A stretch of 18,807 nt of DNA from JBBKXJ01 sp037969395 (GTDB lineage: Bacteria; Pseudomonadota; Gammaproteobacteria; Pseudomonadales; JAUIET01). The notes below the pieces were generated by a model that worked only from the letters and a program-made list of their open reading frames with translations, was not told the origin of the DNA and did no database searches. Positions within the stretch are counted from its first letter, which is position 1. Each line of letters opens with the position of its first letter. Positions 1 to 7,459 of the stretch are shown here, piece after piece. The translations under genes and the position numbers were made by a program. The DNA lies in the NCBI GenBank assembly GCA_037969395.1, contig JBBKXJ010000420.1, positions 1 to 18,807 on the forward strand, in the 5' to 3' direction.

Positions 1-325
1 TATTTGCACCATCGTAGCGGGCGATGTATACCAGCAAGCGGTCAGGCGTCGCAACGGCGTCGGAGTACGTGGCATTAGCTGTGCCCGCGCTACCGGCAGC
101 TGCACGCAACTTCTCCAGCGATTGTGCCAACACTTTTTCCATTCGCCCTTGCAGGCGAAACATGTTGATATTGCGCGTCTCATGTATTGTGCTTGCGCGC
201 GCACCCAGCTGCACTGACTGTGTCGCAGGAACCAGAACAAGCGCAAGCAACGCGGTGACAATTAGTATTTCGACGTAGGAGAAGCCCTGCTGCCAACGCG
301 CAGCACAAGCAACGCAAGATTTCAT
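1..325 (-). CDS. Minor type IV prepilin / pseudopilin, partial (runs off window edge)
   Basis: This is the first 108 codons of a gene that continues beyond the window. It begins ATG with Met-Lys-Ser-Cys and has a prepilin peptidase site: Gln-Gln-Gly followed by Phe-Ser-Tyr-Val-Glu, so glycine at -1 and glutamate at +5. A hydrophobic stretch of about 20 residues follows (ILIVTALLALVLVPA), the usual N-terminal helix of pilins. A GGAAGG sequence lies about 11 nt upstream of the ATG. The ATG overlaps the stop of the upstream pseudopilin gene in an ATGA arrangement, which suggests translational coupling. By position after a GspH/FimT-like gene it corresponds to the slot of mshD or gspI, but the class cannot be fixed without the C-terminal part. 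It probably acts as a minor subunit of the pilus or pseudopilus tip. Confidence 0.8.
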   Translation of the reverse strand, partial: MKSCVACAARWQQGFSYVEILIVTALLALVLVPATQSVQLGARASTIHETRNINMFRLQGRMEKVLAQSLEKLRAAAGSAGTANATYSDAVATPDRLLVYIARYDGAN

Positions 326-888
326 TGGACGGACACCCTTCCATTGAAGGGCGCGATCTGCACCGACCGTTCATAGCCGTTGTTACGCAGCGCTATGCTG
401 CCACTGGTAAGCCGGTAATAGACACCGCCGACATCAATATAGTGGGGGGTACCCCTGGGATCGAAATAAACCGTGCGCGTAGTAAGGGGCGTACCGGCCG
501 CGTTCACAAAAGTAAAAGGATCGGCGGCGCTCGCCAGCTCGACCCCCAGTGTTTGACGCGCGGTAAGCGTATTAAATTGATAACTGTTTTTGCTAAGCGG
601 ATGCAGCAGCAGTGTATCCAGTGTGGGTGCAACGCCGCTTGTGTTCAGCGTGTACAGACTGATCTGACCGTCGCTGCTGGCTTGCAATGCACGCGGCTGG
701 CCGCTGCGGCGTGCGTCACCTTGTACAAAGCGTAACGCCTGCGCGATGTCAGCCACCGCTACTTCGAGTTTTTTTTCAGCGTTACCCCCTCTGAAAGAGG
801 GGATGGATATTGCGGTAATGATTGCCAGTATCGCCAGCGCAGCCAGAAGTTCTACCAGGGTAAACCCCCTGGGTGCTATACGGGCCAT
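322..888 (-). CDS. GspH/FimT-like minor pseudopilin (MshC position)
   Basis: A 188-residue prepilin-like protein. The leader is short (MARIAPRG) and is followed by FTLVEL, giving the canonical processing site after Gly8 with Glu at +5, then a hydrophobic helix to about residue 28. The length and the beta-rich C-terminal half (for example VYFDPRGTPHYIDV) fit the GspH/FimT family of minor pseudopilins, which sit near the fibre tip and initiate assembly. An in-frame TAA lies just upstream (ATT TAA ATA ATG), so this ATG is the first possible one. No good Shine-Dalgarno sequence precedes it, so translation may depend on the upstream pilin gene 29 bp away. The assignment to GspH/FimT rests on length and fold impression; pseudopilin membership is certain. 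Confidence 0.85.
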   Translation of the reverse strand: MARIAPRGFTLVELLAALAILAIITAISIPSFRGGNAEKKLEVAVADIAQALRFVQGDARRSGQPRALQASSDGQISLYTLNTSGVAPTLDTLLLHPLSKNSYQFNTLTARQTLGVELASAADPFTFVNAAGTPLTTRTVYFDPRGTPHYIDVGGVYYRLTSGSIALRNNGYERSVQIAPFNGRVSVQ

Positions 889-917
889 TATTTAAATGCA
901 AAAAATATGACTCGTGC

Positions 918-1478
918 TTAGTGCTGGTCGTAGCGCACGCCGCTTGCATCAAGGTTACTGTCGTTGGCAATGAATTTACCCGATACAGAATCGTACCTCC
1001 AGCCAAGCCCTGCGCCCGATGCCGCCAACTGCAAGCTACCAGTGTTGACAACCAGTACGGCGCCATTTTTAGTCACGGGGTTTGCTGGCAGCTCAGGTTT
1101 GTTCAGATAGGGGCCAAAGGGGTATAAAGTTCCGCCGTCATCCTTTACTGTACATACAACGCCGCTCGCGTTGGAGTAGTAGGCGAGCTGGTTCAACATT
1201 GACTCAGGGGTATCTATCAGCTCGGCCCCCAGTGTACCAGCACCGGTGGCGCAAACTCCGGCAGCTACCTGGGCGGGATATATTCCCCCGTGCTGGTGCG
1301 CATACAGATCGATTGCCGAACGTATGTTAGAGAGGTTTGAGTCCAACGCCGCTTCACCGGCGTCTTCGGTGGTGCCGACGAATTGCGGTACCACAATCGC
1401 CGCCAAAATAGCTAAAATAATGACCACGATAAGCAGCTCTACCAATGTAAAACCTTTTTCCCTGATTGTAGCTTGCAT
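918..1478 (-). CDS. GspG-like major prepilin / pseudopilin (MshA position)
   Basis: A 186-residue protein starting MQATIREKG then FTLVELLIVVIILAILAAI, the near-canonical class III signal and N-terminal helix of GspG/MshA-type major subunits; cleavage is expected after Gly9, with Glu at +5. It is longer than a typical GspG (about 140-150 residues). It has two cysteines about 50 residues apart in the globular domain (VCATG and VVCTV) that could form a disulphide. The C-terminal segment (GWRYDSVSGKFIAND) resembles pilin-type globular ends. It is the first prepilin after the platform gene and the only one preceded by a real intergenic gap (168 bp). This fits a highly expressed major subunit with its own promoter. 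A weak GGA lies 8 nt before the ATG. Whether the fibre is a pilus or a secretion pseudopilus is not decided by the sequence. Confidence 0.88.
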   Translation of the reverse strand: MQATIREKGFTLVELLIVVIILAILAAIVVPQFVGTTEDAGEAALDSNLSNIRSAIDLYAHQHGGIYPAQVAAGVCATGAGTLGAELIDTPESMLNQLAYYSNASGVVCTVKDDGGTLYPFGPYLNKPELPANPVTKNGAVLVVNTGSLQLAASGAGLGWRYDSVSGKFIANDSNLDASGVRYDQH

Positions 1479-1646
1479 AATACTTGTCCGTTGTGTTGCC
1501 TTGAAGATTGTTCGTTGCTGTCCGCGGCTTGCATAAATAAGACAGGCGGCGCCCCTATTAAATAAGACTAGTAGAAAACTGAAAAAGTACAGCGCTTTGT
1601 TAGGCCACCGTGAAATTTTTGTTCACTCACGCTAGTGGATGACAGG
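1479..1646 (-). promoter_or_regulatory. 168-bp gap upstream of major pilin gene; probable promoter or processing region
   Basis: This is the only gap longer than about 30 bp in the minus-strand gene run. It is AT-rich in its middle (several runs of A or T at 1556-1620). No convincing sigma70 pair, sigma54 -24/-12 pair or strong terminator hairpin was found by eye. Its place directly before the major subunit gene is where pilin operons often carry an extra promoter or an RNA processing site. That function is inferred from position only. Confidence 0.35.
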
Positions 1647-2792
1647 CTAGCCAACCGAGCTCGACAGTTTGAAAATCGGTAATATCAGCGAACTCACCAA
1701 CAACCCGACCACAACACCCATCACCAGCAGCATCACCGGTTCGGCGGCTTTGGCCACCATGTTGAGGCGCTTTTCCAGTTGCCGCTCGTAGTAGCTGGCA
1801 ATACGTTGCATGACTTTCGGTAAACTGCCAGACTCCTCACCGGTAATCACCATCTGGCGGACGATATCAGGCACCAGCGAGGTGCGCTCGAAACCATAAG
1901 CCAGGCCCTTGCCCTCTTGCACCGACGATTCCAGAAAGTGCATAAACTCCTCGTAGTGATGATTGCGCACCACATCCCGGCAGGAGGCCAGCGTGTCCAT
2001 CACGCTGACCCCGTTGCCCAGCGACAGGCCCATCACCCGCATTGATTGCACTACGTAAAGTTCGGAAAAAATTTGCCTTACCAGCGGCACGCGCAATTTG
2101 GCGGTATCAAGCAGATGAACACCAGCGCTGCTTTTCAAGCCGCGGTAGGCCAACACAACAATGCCTGCACAGGCAGCACTGATAAACGGCCAGTGTGCCA
2201 GTATCATTTCGCTAAGCCACATCAATGCTTTGGTTGAGAGGGGCAGGTCATCGGCGATATCGGCAAACATGACGGCAAATTTCGGAAATACCACCAGCAA
2301 TACGAACATGACCACCGATCCTGAAAACATCAACAGGAACATCGGGTAGGCGAACGCCGACTTCAACGTGGCGTCGAGCCGTTCTTTTTTTTCGTCCATC
2401 TCCAGCAATTCGGCCAGTACCTCGGCAATAAAGCCGCCGTTTTCACTGGCCTTTATCAGATTGATATAAGTGGTGGAGAACAGATTTGGTTGCTTCCTCA
2501 ATGCGCTGGAAAATGAATTACCGTCATTGATGTCGACAATCATCTGCTCAATAGCGGCACGCAGTCGCGGATTTTGCGAGTGTGCCGCAACGCTGCGTAA
2601 CGCTTCGAACAGGCTGTTGCCGGTTTCCAGCAACAGACTGAGTTGCTCGGTGAAGAACATGCGGTCTTTGGCCGTCAGTTTTTTCGGCCCGATAAGGCCA
2701 CCCAGAGTAAGCTGCGATGCCGCTGTTTTTTTGCTGCCAAGCTGGTGGGAAGCGCCAAGCGCAGCGTTCAGATCTTCAAGTTCAATTGCCAT
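1647..2792 (-). CDS. Inner-membrane platform protein, GspF/PilC/MshG family
   Basis: A 381-residue protein with the two-lobed GspF layout. The first cytoplasmic T2SSF domain spans about residues 43-146 (starting DRMFFTEQLSLLLETG). Membrane segments lie near 148-170 and 200-218, a second T2SSF domain near 246-345 (MRVMGLSLGNGVSVMDTL, then ITGEESGSLPKVM), and a final membrane segment near 351-375. These proteins anchor the assembly ATPase at the inner membrane and convert its motion into pilin extraction and insertion. The start is supported by GGAGG 7 nt before the ATG. It lies 15 bp after the ATPase gene, so the two are surely co-transcribed, and the ATPase-platform order equals mshE-mshG and gspE-gspF. 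The N-terminal 35 residues are low-complexity and probably a flexible ATPase contact. Confidence 0.93.
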   Translation of the reverse strand: MAIELEDLNAALGASHQLGSKKTAASQLTLGGLIGPKKLTAKDRMFFTEQLSLLLETGNSLFEALRSVAAHSQNPRLRAAIEQMIVDINDGNSFSSALRKQPNLFSTTYINLIKASENGGFIAEVLAELLEMDEKKERLDATLKSAFAYPMFLLMFSGSVVMFVLLVVFPKFAVMFADIADDLPLSTKALMWLSEMILAHWPFISAACAGIVVLAYRGLKSSAGVHLLDTAKLRVPLVRQIFSELYVVQSMRVMGLSLGNGVSVMDTLASCRDVVRNHHYEEFMHFLESSVQEGKGLAYGFERTSLVPDIVRQMVITGEESGSLPKVMQRIASYYERQLEKRLNMVAKAAEPVMLLVMGVVVGLLVSSLILPIFKLSSSVG

Positions 2793-2807
2793 GCGATGTC
2801 CTCCACC

Positions 2808-4853
2808 CTATAAATTGACCACGCGAGACAACTCTTCAAGCGTTGTCTCGCGGGCGGCGACGCGATCAAGCCCGTGCGAGAACAGGGTTTTGATCTTATT
2901 TTTTACCAGGTAGTCGTTGAGCTGGTCGCGGCTGGGATTAGTCATTACCAATTGCTGCAGTTCGGTATTGGTTTCCAGTATTTCGTGAATGCCGGCGCGA
3001 CCCCTATAACCCGAGTCGTAACACTCCGGGCAGCCGCGGCCTTTGGCCAGTTGGATGTTCGCATCCGGCTCCCAGCCGTAGCGGGCGATCACATCGGGCG
3101 GTGCCGTAAATTTGGTTTTGCAGGCCGGGCACACGGTGCGCACCAGCCGTTGCGCCACAACACCCAACAACGCCGACGATAACATGTAGGGCTCAACCCC
3201 CATGTCGATCATGCGAGTGATAGCGCCAATGCTGTCATTAGTATGCAGCGTGGACAACACCAAATGACCGGTCAGCGCCGCTTGCACGGCTATTTCGGCG
3301 GTCTCCCGTTCACGAATCTCCCCCACCATGACGATGTCAGGGTCTTGTCGTAATATATGCTTCAACATTTTTGCGAAGGTTAGGCCAATGCCCACCTTGA
3401 CCTCGTTCTGATTGACGATGTCAAGCTGGTACTCCACCGGATCTTCGATGGTGACGATGTTTTTTTCCAGACTGTTCAGGTGATTCAACGCGGCGTACAG
3501 GCTGGTCGTTTTGCCACTGCCGGTAGGGCCGGTAACGAGAATGAGGCCGTAGCTGCGCGTTAACAGATTTCTGAACTCTTCCACAATGTCGTCGCGCATG
3601 CCTAATTTATCCAGGCTCAGAATTGCCTTGTTTTTGTCGAGCACGCGTAACACCACTTTTTCACCGTACAGGCCGGGCAGAGAACTAAACCGCAGGTCTA
3701 CCTGGCGGCCACTGGTCTGCACTTGAATTCTGCCGTCCTGCGGCATGCGGCGTTCGGCTATATCAAGATTAGCCATCACCTTCAGGCGCGATACCAACGC
3801 CGGGTGCACAGCGGCGGCCGGTGTCATTACTTCATATAACACGCCATCAATACGAAACCGCACCCGCGATTTTTTCTTCGCCGGTTCAATATGCACGTCG
3901 CTGGCGCCGTCACGCACGGCGCGCTGGATAATGGAATTCGCCAGATTAATAATCGGACTACCGGCCGCCAATTCATCGATGGCGTCGTAGTCCTGTAGCA
4001 AGGCGTTGTCGACCACTTCAAAACTGTCTTCCAGATCGACAACCAGATCATCGGTAACATCGCTACCCGAGTAGGCATCCTGAATGGTCTTGCGTATATC
4101 GTCGGGCAGCGCCAGCACCGGCATCACCTTGACACCCAGACGCTCCTCCAGCTCGGCCAGCGAAGGCATATCCTGCGGGTCGGCGGTGGCAACGCTCAAC
4201 ACCCCCCGCACGCGGAACAGAGGCAGCATCTGCAGCCTCTCCAGCGTGCCTTTCTTTAGCTCGAACACCTCCGCCGGGTCGTACAAGCCTAGCCTCAATT
4301 TGGCGAACGGCACATGCAGCTGTTCTGCCAGTGCCTGAAACACCTCAAGCTCCGATGCCCAGCCTTTTTCAATAATAATGTGGCCTAACCGACGCTGGGT
4401 TGTTCGCTGCAGCTCCATGGCTTCTTCCAGCCGTTCCGGGCTGAGGATTTTCTTTCGCGCGAGACGCTCTCCCAAACGCAATTTAGGGCCGTCGTCAACC
4501 GCGTTATCCGCTACATCGAATTCCAGAATATTAATGTTTTCATGCAGGCCCGTGATGCGAAATACATCTTTGAGCACAGCACGCGCATTAGCAATCTTGA
4601 GCGAGCCACCGAGGCGAATCAGTTTATCCTGAATATCCAGCACGCTGTTGAGCAACTTGCTGTTGACTCTTTCCACTTTGGAAAAGTCCAGCACCAGATT
4701 GACCTGATGCTCCAGCATGCACAGCGCTGCGCAATCCTGCAGTTCGCGTAAACCCTGTTCATTGAGTAAATTGCCGTGTGGCGTAATGTATGTCATCACA
4801 CCAATTTGCGTGCGCATCACACTGCACGGGTCGAGGTCGCTGGCGGCGTTCAT
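2808..4853 (-). CDS. GspE/MshE-type assembly ATPase with N-terminal STAS domain and MshEN c-di-GMP-binding domain
   Basis: A 681-residue AAA-like secretion/pilus ATPase with an unusual front end. Residues about 15-115 look like a STAS domain (anti-anti-sigma, SpoIIAA fold): TPHGNLLNEQGLRELQ, VNLVLDFSKVERVNSKLL, GGSLKIANA, FRITGLHENINIL. Ser65 in VNSKLL aligns with the phosphorylatable serine of SpoIIAA-like proteins, with Asn replacing the preceding Asp. Residues 126-149 and 155-178 are two 24-residue motifs beginning RLG and ending in Gln, separated by 5 residues: the MshEN c-di-GMP-binding layout. The first copy has Lys in place of the conserved Gly. The ATPase core has Walker A GPTGSGKTT (442-450), Asp box TIEDPVE, Walker B DPDIVMVGEIRE, His box and a zinc-binding tetracysteine (C575, C578, C608, C611). 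There are 14 bp from the EAL gene and 15 bp to the platform gene. Only a weak SD (AGAG) precedes the ATG. Confidence 0.95.
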   Translation of the reverse strand: MNAASDLDPCSVMRTQIGVMTYITPHGNLLNEQGLRELQDCAALCMLEHQVNLVLDFSKVERVNSKLLNSVLDIQDKLIRLGGSLKIANARAVLKDVFRITGLHENINILEFDVADNAVDDGPKLRLGERLARKKILSPERLEEAMELQRTTQRRLGHIIIEKGWASELEVFQALAEQLHVPFAKLRLGLYDPAEVFELKKGTLERLQMLPLFRVRGVLSVATADPQDMPSLAELEERLGVKVMPVLALPDDIRKTIQDAYSGSDVTDDLVVDLEDSFEVVDNALLQDYDAIDELAAGSPIINLANSIIQRAVRDGASDVHIEPAKKKSRVRFRIDGVLYEVMTPAAAVHPALVSRLKVMANLDIAERRMPQDGRIQVQTSGRQVDLRFSSLPGLYGEKVVLRVLDKNKAILSLDKLGMRDDIVEEFRNLLTRSYGLILVTGPTGSGKTTSLYAALNHLNSLEKNIVTIEDPVEYQLDIVNQNEVKVGIGLTFAKMLKHILRQDPDIVMVGEIRERETAEIAVQAALTGHLVLSTLHTNDSIGAITRMIDMGVEPYMLSSALLGVVAQRLVRTVCPACKTKFTAPPDVIARYGWEPDANIQLAKGRGCPECYDSGYRGRAGIHEILETNTELQQLVMTNPSRDQLNDYLVKNKIKTLFSHGLDRVAARETTLEELSRVVNL

Positions 4854-4867
4854 TGCTGCATGCTCTG

Positions 4868-7066
4868 TTATTGTTTGTCTATGTCGGGTTGCAAGGCTGT
4901 ATTGTTTGTGCGGCTGATTCTCAGGCGAGCCAGAATATCAACCATGGGCTCTGGTGCGTGCAGGCCATAACCTTGCAGGTATTCGATGCCGATGTTCTCC
5001 AGGCAGTGAATAATTTCCTGGTTTTCAACAAATTCGGCGACAGTTTTCAAGCCCGTGACTTTCGCTACGTCATTGATTGCCACTACCATGGCCTCGGACA
5101 CCTTGTCTGCGGTTATCTCCTTGATAAAACTGCCATCAATTTTCAGGTAGTCGAATGGCAGACTGGCCAGGTAATTAAATGAACTCAGTCCGGTGCCGAA
5201 ATCATCAAGATACAGTTCGCAACCCGCCGCCTTAATAGTGTTTAATAATTCCCGCGCACCGGAGAGGTTTTCCACCGTGGCGGTTTCGGTTACTTCAAAA
5301 CCCAGCCGGTTGGCCGGCACGGGCGAGTTCTGCAAGCGGTCGGATACGAACGCTTTAAAATCAGGATCGGAGATAGTTTGGCCGGACAAATTGATTGCAA
5401 AGCTGTAGGGGAAATGCCGTACGATGTCCCAATGTTCGTGTAATACCGCCAGCGTTTTGTCTATTACCCAGCGATCGATGTCAGGCATTATCTGATAATA
5501 CTCTGCAGCGGGTATGAAGTTACCGGGCGACACAAAGCTACCGTCGCTGTCGCGCATTCTGATCAGTATTTCGTAGTGGTGCGGGTCGGATTGCCCGGCA
5601 GTGGCGTAAATGCCCTGGCAATGTAATTCAAACTGCTCGTGGCGCAGCGCCTGATTGACCCGGTTGATCCAGGCTACGCGGTTTTTTCTGGCGCTGGTGG
5701 CGTCATTCGACACGCGATACGTTTCTATACGGTTGATGCCCCTCTCACTGGCAACCGCCAGGGCATGTTCGGCGGCGTTGATCGCCGTTTTAGCCGTCGC
5801 ACCCTGTTCCAGCTGTGCAATGCCAATATTGACGTTGATGCGAAAAGCTTCGTCGCACCAGCTAAAACCCGATTGATTAATGCTTTGCTGTAAGTCGCGT
5901 GCAATTTGCTCAGCTTCCTCTGCTTCGCAATTCTGCAGCAGGGCAACAAAAATATCGCCACTTTGCCTGGCGGCAATACCGCGGCCGCCTACCCGGTCAG
6001 CTAACAAGGCGGCTATGCTTATCAGCAGCGCGTCGCCGGCCTGATATCCCCCCAGATCATTAAGTACATGTAATTGTTTAACGTCCAGCAGCAACAGGCA
6101 ATGTGTTTGTTGCTGGCCATTATCGGCAACAATGGACTCCAGAATATGCTGAAAACTGGCTCTGTTAAGCAAGCTGGTCAAGCGATCGTAACTTTGCTGA
6201 ATTATTTTGGCGACCTTGCGTTCCATCGTCGCCAGCAGGTTACGCTGTCCAGTGGTGAAGTCATCTTTTCCTGCTTCCCTGACGAATACAAACATACCGC
6301 AGGCATGGTTGTTTTCCACCACCACAGGGCAGCTTACAAATTTATGGGGTACGCTAAAGTCCAGTTTTAAGAGGTTGGCATCTTCGGCATTGTTGACCGC
6401 CAATGCTTTCGGCTCGTTTTGCAGCTGCATATAGGTACACAGGCTGTGCCGCAAGCTTTGAATAGTCTCCGGCTGCTCGGCCAGCACGGATTCCGGGGCC
6501 GTTTCGATGCAGCATATATTCCTGTTCGGCACGACCAGAATGACGGCATCGATATCGAGATGCTGCAGGCACTGACCGACAATATTGGTTAGCGCTTTTT
6601 GGCCGGTTGAGAAATCGCTGATCTGATCATCAGTGTGATAGATCAGATTGAGTTCCTCATAGCGTTCTACCAACTCGCCTGCCATGGCATCAATTTCGTC
6701 GTGCAGCTGATACTCATTGCTAATTAGTTCAGCGATGGCCGCACCGCTGCTGGCTATAGTGCCGGCAGTCTGCTGCTGTTGCGCCGTATCGACGATTAAT
6801 ATCATTTCAGCAATACGGGAATGACTGCTTGCCGTTATTGGAAAACCATGTGCATGGTAAGACTGCCTCGGCTCCCTGGTCGATGCTGCCGCGCCGTCAG
6901 CTTGTAGTAAGGCGACAATAGCCGAGCTTGTCAGCGGGCAGTCGCCGTTTATCCACAGCGGCGCCCGCTGCGCATCACAAACCAGCAATGCAGCGGTGTG
7001 CGGTTCCAGCGCTGTTAGAATGGCAAAGTATTTTTCCAACGCTACAGCGTTGACCGGCATGTCCAT
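4868..7066 (-). CDS. c-di-GMP phosphodiesterase: GAF, degenerate GGDEF, intact EAL
   Basis: A 732-residue cytoplasmic signalling protein. Residues 1-100 are an unassigned N-terminal sensor-like region. A coiled segment follows near 112-145, then a GAF-like domain (about 150-285), GGDEF domain (about 290-452) and EAL domain (about 465-715). The GGDEF signature reads SGDIF (369-373), lacking the conserved Glu, so cyclase activity is unlikely. The EAL domain keeps the expected catalytic set: E499 in YEILIR, N559 in INLSG, E591 in FEVTET, D621-D622 in DDFGTG, K642, E678 and Q698. It should therefore hydrolyse c-di-GMP to pGpG. It lies between a receiver gene (18 bp) and the ATPase gene (14 bp) whose product carries a c-di-GMP-binding motif, so a local control role is inferred. 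AAGG about 11 nt upstream supports the ATG. Confidence 0.94.
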   Translation of the reverse strand: MDMPVNAVALEKYFAILTALEPHTAALLVCDAQRAPLWINGDCPLTSSAIVALLQADGAAASTREPRQSYHAHGFPITASSHSRIAEMILIVDTAQQQQTAGTIASSGAAIAELISNEYQLHDEIDAMAGELVERYEELNLIYHTDDQISDFSTGQKALTNIVGQCLQHLDIDAVILVVPNRNICCIETAPESVLAEQPETIQSLRHSLCTYMQLQNEPKALAVNNAEDANLLKLDFSVPHKFVSCPVVVENNHACGMFVFVREAGKDDFTTGQRNLLATMERKVAKIIQQSYDRLTSLLNRASFQHILESIVADNGQQQTHCLLLLDVKQLHVLNDLGGYQAGDALLISIAALLADRVGGRGIAARQSGDIFVALLQNCEAEEAEQIARDLQQSINQSGFSWCDEAFRINVNIGIAQLEQGATAKTAINAAEHALAVASERGINRIETYRVSNDATSARKNRVAWINRVNQALRHEQFELHCQGIYATAGQSDPHHYEILIRMRDSDGSFVSPGNFIPAAEYYQIMPDIDRWVIDKTLAVLHEHWDIVRHFPYSFAINLSGQTISDPDFKAFVSDRLQNSPVPANRLGFEVTETATVENLSGARELLNTIKAAGCELYLDDFGTGLSSFNYLASLPFDYLKIDGSFIKEITADKVSEAMVVAINDVAKVTGLKTVAEFVENQEIIHCLENIGIEYLQGYGLHAPEPMVDILARLRISRTNNTALQPDIDKQ

Positions 7067-7084
7067 TAGCGTTCTACCTTATCC

Positions 7085-7456
7085 TTACGCCTGGCCATCA
7101 AAATAACAACCCAGTTTTGCGACCACTGAACTAATACTGATGGGCTTTTCCATAAAATCGATTTGCGCGTACTGGCCGGCCCAGCCGCGCAAACCTTCCA
7201 GCACGCTGCCGGTGGAGATAAAAATCTTTAACGGTGTTTGTGGATTTTCAACCATGATAGCGTTGCAAAGTTCGCGGCCATTCATCACGGGCATGTCGAT
7301 GTCGACGATCATGGCATCGGGTTTTTCGTCATGATATTTTTGCAGCCCTTCGGCTCCGTTTGCTGCCGTAGAAACGCTATAGCCGTGGCGCGCAAGGGAA
7401 ACCTGCATCACACGCAGAACATGCGGTTGATCATCTACCAGTAGTAATTTTTTCAT
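7085..7456 (-). CDS. Stand-alone CheY-like response regulator receiver
   Basis: A 123-residue single receiver domain with no output domain. Acidic pair D8-D9 (LLLVDDQ), phosphoacceptor D52 in IVDIDMPVMNG, S81/T82 in FISTG and K104 in MEKPIS are all in place, so it should accept phosphate. AGAAGG lies 11 nt before the ATG and overlaps the end of the histidine kinase gene, only 3 bp away. This makes the kinase the obvious partner. With no DNA-binding domain, it must act by protein contact; the downstream GAF-GGDEF-EAL protein or the STAS-bearing ATPase are candidate targets (inference). Confidence 0.94.
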   Translation of the reverse strand: MKKLLLVDDQPHVLRVMQVSLARHGYSVSTAANGAEGLQKYHDEKPDAMIVDIDMPVMNGRELCNAIMVENPQTPLKIFISTGSVLEGLRGWAGQYAQIDFMEKPISISSVVAKLGCYFDGQA

Positions 7457-7459
7457 TGT

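Noticed and set aside
322..735. Plus-strand ORF of 136 codons opposite the GspH-like gene
   Set aside because: Shadow of a well-supported prepilin gene; no domain and no ribosome binding site.
1585..1610. Sigma54 promoter before the major pilin gene (minus strand TGGC...GC)
   Set aside because: The GG and GC elements have spacing one base off the required distance and the -12 element lacks TTGC.
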